Positions 61,606 to 64,000 of a DNA stretch of 64,000 nt are shown here, in pieces (position 1 is the first letter of the stretch; every line of letters begins with the position of its first letter). The stretch is from Vreelandella boliviensis LC1 (GTDB taxonomy: Bacteria; Pseudomonadota; Gammaproteobacteria; Pseudomonadales; Halomonadaceae). The notes under the pieces are model-generated. The model was given only the letters and a program-made list of their open reading frames with translations. It was not told the DNA's origin and searched no databases. The stretch lies in the NCBI RefSeq assembly GCF_000236035.1, contig NZ_JH393258.1:711065-775064 (forward strand), in the 5' to 3' direction. A program made the position numbers and the translations under genes.

Positions 61606-62573
61606 GGCAACAGCGCTGCCTCTATATCGTCAAGAATCGCCTGGGCGGCCAGCGGGCCATTGGCGCTTGTCCATAACTGGCCATCCACCGGCACTACGTG
61701 GTCTTGCTGTACCACGTTTAGGCGCGTAAAGGCACTGCTCTGCTTGGCCGCGTCCACCGCCGCTTGGCCATCTTCGTTGAGCGTTGCCAGGAACAGCCAG
61801 TCGCCGTCCACTTGGGAAAGGTTTTCCAGGCTGAGCACATCGCTATGCACACCGCGCTCGCCAATTAGGCCTCCGTCCTGAACATCCAACCCCACTTGGG
61901 CTAACAAGCCTGCAGCGAAAAGGTTTTCCGACATCACCATGGGTCCACCGGGCATCCAGCGCACTAAGAAGGTGCTACCACCCACATCGGCCTTTTCTAA
62001 TGCCTCAGCGACCTCGGCGGCGCGATCCTCCACGGCCTCAATCGCTTCTGCAATGGCGGCTTGGCGATTGAGCGCTTCGCCGTAAAGACGGGCTTCGTCT
62101 TTCCAGTTATCCGAAGCAAGTGGCTGGGTCAGTGGCACCACCGTGGGCGCAATACGTGACAGCAGTTGATACTGCTCATCCGAAAGCTGGGCGGGCGCCA
62201 AAATTAGATCCGGCTGCTGCGCCAGCACGGCTTCGATATTGATCTCGCGTACCACGCCCATAATGGCGAGCAGGTTTTCGCCAAGATGCGCTTCAATATA
62301 GCCTGCCACGTTGTCGCCACCCCGTGTGGTGACGGCACCTAGCGGGGTTACGCCTGCCGCTACGGCGGCGTCCAGGGCGCCTTCGTAGAGTGTTACAACG
62401 CGCTCTGGGGTTCCCTCAATATCTACGTCGCCAAAGGCGGTTTCCAGCGTGCGAGCTTGCGCAGTGCCTGCCACTAAGGCACTTAGCAACATGCAAAGCA
62501 TGCCTAAGCACCCGCTTTTAATAAAAATTGCTGACATTGATCTCGTTTTAAACAGCGTCGTTTTAACCCGCAT
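61602..62573 (-). CDS. Iron-siderophore ABC transporter substrate-binding protein
   Basis: A 323-residue periplasmic binding protein (311 from the second ATG at 62537). An export signal with core GCLGMLCMLLSALVAGTAQA is followed by RVVTLYEGALDAAVAAGVTPLGAV and VLAQQPDLILAPAQLSDEQ, typical of siderophore-binding proteins. It heads the binding protein-permease-permease-ATPase-exporter operon. A perfect inverted repeat containing a Fur-type site lies 23 nt upstream. Confidence 0.9.
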   Translation of the reverse strand: MRVKTTLFKTRSMSAIFIKSGCLGMLCMLLSALVAGTAQARTLETAFGDVDIEGTPERVVTLYEGALDAAVAAGVTPLGAVTTRGGDNVAGYIEAHLGENLLAIMGVVREINIEAVLAQQPDLILAPAQLSDEQYQLLSRIAPTVVPLTQPLASDNWKDEARLYGEALNRQAAIAEAIEAVEDRAAEVAEALEKADVGGSTFLVRWMPGGPMVMSENLFAAGLLAQVGLDVQDGGLIGERGVHSDVLSLENLSQVDGDWLFLATLNEDGQAAVDAAKQSSAFTRLNVVQQDHVVPVDGQLWTSANGPLAAQAILDDIEAALLP

Positions 62574-62595
62574 AAGTTTCTCTCAATACGATACA

Positions 62596-62627
62596 GTGCT
62601 TTTGATAATAACGATTATCAAAAGCAC
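62596..62627. promoter_or_regulatory. Fur-type operator as perfect 14-bp inverted repeat
   Basis: GTGCTTTTGATAAT and ATTATCAAAAGCAC are perfect inverse copies around AACG. The GATAAT/ATTATC core is the Fur half-site. It lies just upstream of the binding-protein start on the minus strand. Confidence 0.7.
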
Positions 62628-62769
62628 TTGCACTACTATTCCGCTGAATAACGTGTTCCATTTTGCGCAACGCCTCTACCGCCTCCCTGTTTCAGTTTAC
62701 GCAACGCAACGTTCCTCGATAACACCCTCGCGTTTGAGAACTTTTCTTCTTAGACTCCCCGGCTCATTT

Positions 62770-62788
62770 GATAATTAATATCATTAGC
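62770..62788. promoter_or_regulatory. Fur box before the second TonB receptor
   Basis: GATAATTAATATCATTAGC agrees with the 19-bp Fur consensus at 15 positions and lies 29 nt before ATG 62818. Confidence 0.75.
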
Positions 62789-62817
62789 TAACAATTATCG
62801 TAACCAAGGGGAATGAC

Positions 62818-64000
62818 ATGCCACGCTTTACTCGCTCTGTTCTGGCTAGCGCCGTCACGCTCGCTGTTTCTGCAGGCACCGCCTCCGCCCAAGAAAATCA
62901 GCAGCTGGACAACATCGTTGTCTCGGCCAGCGGGTTTGAACAGGCGATGGCCGATGCCCCCGCCAGCATCTCGGTGATCTCGCGCGAGGAGCTTTCACGT
63001 AAACGGGTTACCAGTATTGCCGATGCATTGCGCGACGTTGAAGGGGTGGATGTCGGTGGGTCGGTGGGCAAAACCGGCGGTAGTAATATTAGTATCCGTG
63101 GAATGCCCAGCGACTACACTCTGATCCTAATCGATGGTCGCCGACAAAACGCAGCGGGCAGCGTGACACCCAATGGCTTTGGCGAAACCTCAACCAGCTT
63201 CTTTCCGCCCATTTCCAGTATTGAGCGTATTGAAGTCATCCGTGGGCCGATGTCAACACTGTATGGCTCTGATGCCATGGGCGGCGTAATCAACATTATT
63301 ACCCGTCGGGTTGACCGCGAGTGGACAGGCTCAATTGGGGTCGAAAGTACCTTTAACGAAGACCGCGACTTCGGTGACCGCCGCGAGATTAACCTCTACA
63401 CCAGTGGCCCGCTTATTGAAGATACGCTGGGCATTCAACTGCGCGGGCGGATTTATGAGCGCGATGCATCCGAGCTTACCTATACCGACAACAACGGCGA
63501 CCCGATTGACGTCGACCAGCGCGGCCCCAGCCCAGTGGAAGGCGATACCTATAGTTTGGGCGGCAAACTGACCTGGACGCCTAACAATGACAACGACCTA
63601 TGGCTGGATGGTGAAGTCAGCCGTCAGCGCTACGACAACGATGAGTGCCAGCTAGGCACTCTAGATGGCCGCTCGCGCAGCTGCGAACCCGAGCCCGGCG
63701 AGGCTTTCGGGTACTCCGACGAACTGCGTTTTGAGCGCGAGCAAATCGCCATTGGCCATACCGGACGCTTTGCCTCGGGCACATTGGAATCGAGCCTGAT
63801 GCGCAACACCACCGAAACCAAAGGCCGCACGATCCCTGGCGATATGGGCGTCGCTTATGAGGGCTTCCCTAGCATTGTCGGCGGAGCACCGCGGGAGTTG
63901 GAAACTACCAATACCGTGCTCGATAGCAAATTCATCATGCCGTTAGACAATCATATGGCCACCGTGGGAATGCAGTGGTGGGATGCAGAGCTTGACGATG
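62818..64000 (+). CDS. TonB-dependent siderophore receptor, 3' end beyond the window
   Basis: The first 394 residues of an outer-membrane receptor of the FepA/CirA type. Export signal to about residue 24 (GTASA), TonB-box-like NIVVSASGFEQ, then the plug: SISVISREELSRKRVTSIAD, GGSNISIRGMPSDYTLILID, SIERIEVIRGPMSTLYGSDA and GGVINIITRR. Barrel strands follow to the window end. AAGGGG lies 9 nt upstream of ATG 62818, and a good Fur box precedes it. It is divergent from the importer operon and is surely its outer-membrane partner. Open at the window edge, so its C-terminus cannot be judged. Confidence 0.93.
   Translation, partial: MPRFTRSVLASAVTLAVSAGTASAQENQQLDNIVVSASGFEQAMADAPASISVISREELSRKRVTSIADALRDVEGVDVGGSVGKTGGSNISIRGMPSDYTLILIDGRRQNAAGSVTPNGFGETSTSFFPPISSIERIEVIRGPMSTLYGSDAMGGVINIITRRVDREWTGSIGVESTFNEDRDFGDRREINLYTSGPLIEDTLGIQLRGRIYERDASELTYTDNNGDPIDVDQRGPSPVEGDTYSLGGKLTWTPNNDNDLWLDGEVSRQRYDNDECQLGTLDGRSRSCEPEPGEAFGYSDELRFEREQIAIGHTGRFASGTLESSLMRNTTETKGRTIPGDMGVAYEGFPSIVGGAPRELETTNTVLDSKFIMPLDNHMATVGMQWWDAELDD

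Overview
The window reads as chromosome from a GC-rich gammaproteobacterium, most likely of the Halomonas/Vreelandella group. I infer this from the overall look of the proteins (dicarboxylate and iron transport, a full-length cyclic beta-glucan synthase, hydroxyproline catabolism); no rRNA or other firm taxonomic marker is present. Most of the window is ordinary core or metabolic DNA. One AT-rich island of about 8.5 kb near 47.5-56.0 kb stands apart.

Layout. 1-4.9 kb: the 5' part of an mmsA-type dehydrogenase, a divergent LysR regulator, an exported MsrA and a succinate-semialdehyde-type dehydrogenase. 4.9-10.5 kb (minus strand): pgpA, a DUF533/TerB-like gene and the sbcDC nuclease pair. 10.6-22.3 kb: a DASS anion transporter followed by a short tandem repeat, a 2,870-residue cyclic beta-1,2-glucan synthase-like protein, and small hypothetical genes. 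22.5-26.9 kb: sstT, an MFS carrier, and an XRE-cupin regulator with azlCD. The regulator is preceded by two copies of a palindromic operator. 27.0-33.3 kb: a siderophore uptake locus (binding protein, two permeases, TonB receptor, ATPase) with Fur-box-like sites. 33.3-34.7 kb: a serine hydrolase. 35.1-44.3 kb: a hydroxyproline catabolic and uptake locus (4-hydroxyproline epimerase, deaminase, D-hydroxyproline oxidase, GntR regulator, ABC importer and a fused aconitase-X enzyme). 44.4-45.1 kb: a decayed TonB receptor. 45.6-47.2 kb: two tandem Crp/Fnr-like regulators. 56.2-64 kb: a YceI-like protein, an ABC exporter, and a second Fur-type siderophore importer divergent from a TonB receptor that runs off the window.

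The island (47,471-56,007) is bounded by a perfect 48-bp direct repeat. The right copy is the 3' part of an intact CAU-anticodon tRNA gene, next to a tyrosine recombinase, so this is a classical tRNA-integrated element. Its cargo is a four-gene, tightly coupled operon: a small HTH protein, an Mrr-like nuclease, a small middle component and a DUF2326-like ABC ATPase. This matches the predicted ABC-three-component conflict/defence architecture. Downstream, a 14-bp imperfect inverted repeat ends exactly 8 nt before an ATCCTG/CCCG sequence, as in the RP4 (IncP) origin of transfer, and a short TraK-like gene follows about 300 bp later. No relaxase is present. The island therefore looks like a defence cargo that can be cut out by its own integrase and moved in trans by an IncP-type conjugation system. 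A second nuclease gene in the island carries a 1-nt frameshift, and an IS3-family element has split an HTH gene.

All family assignments come from reading motifs by eye; no database search was possible.
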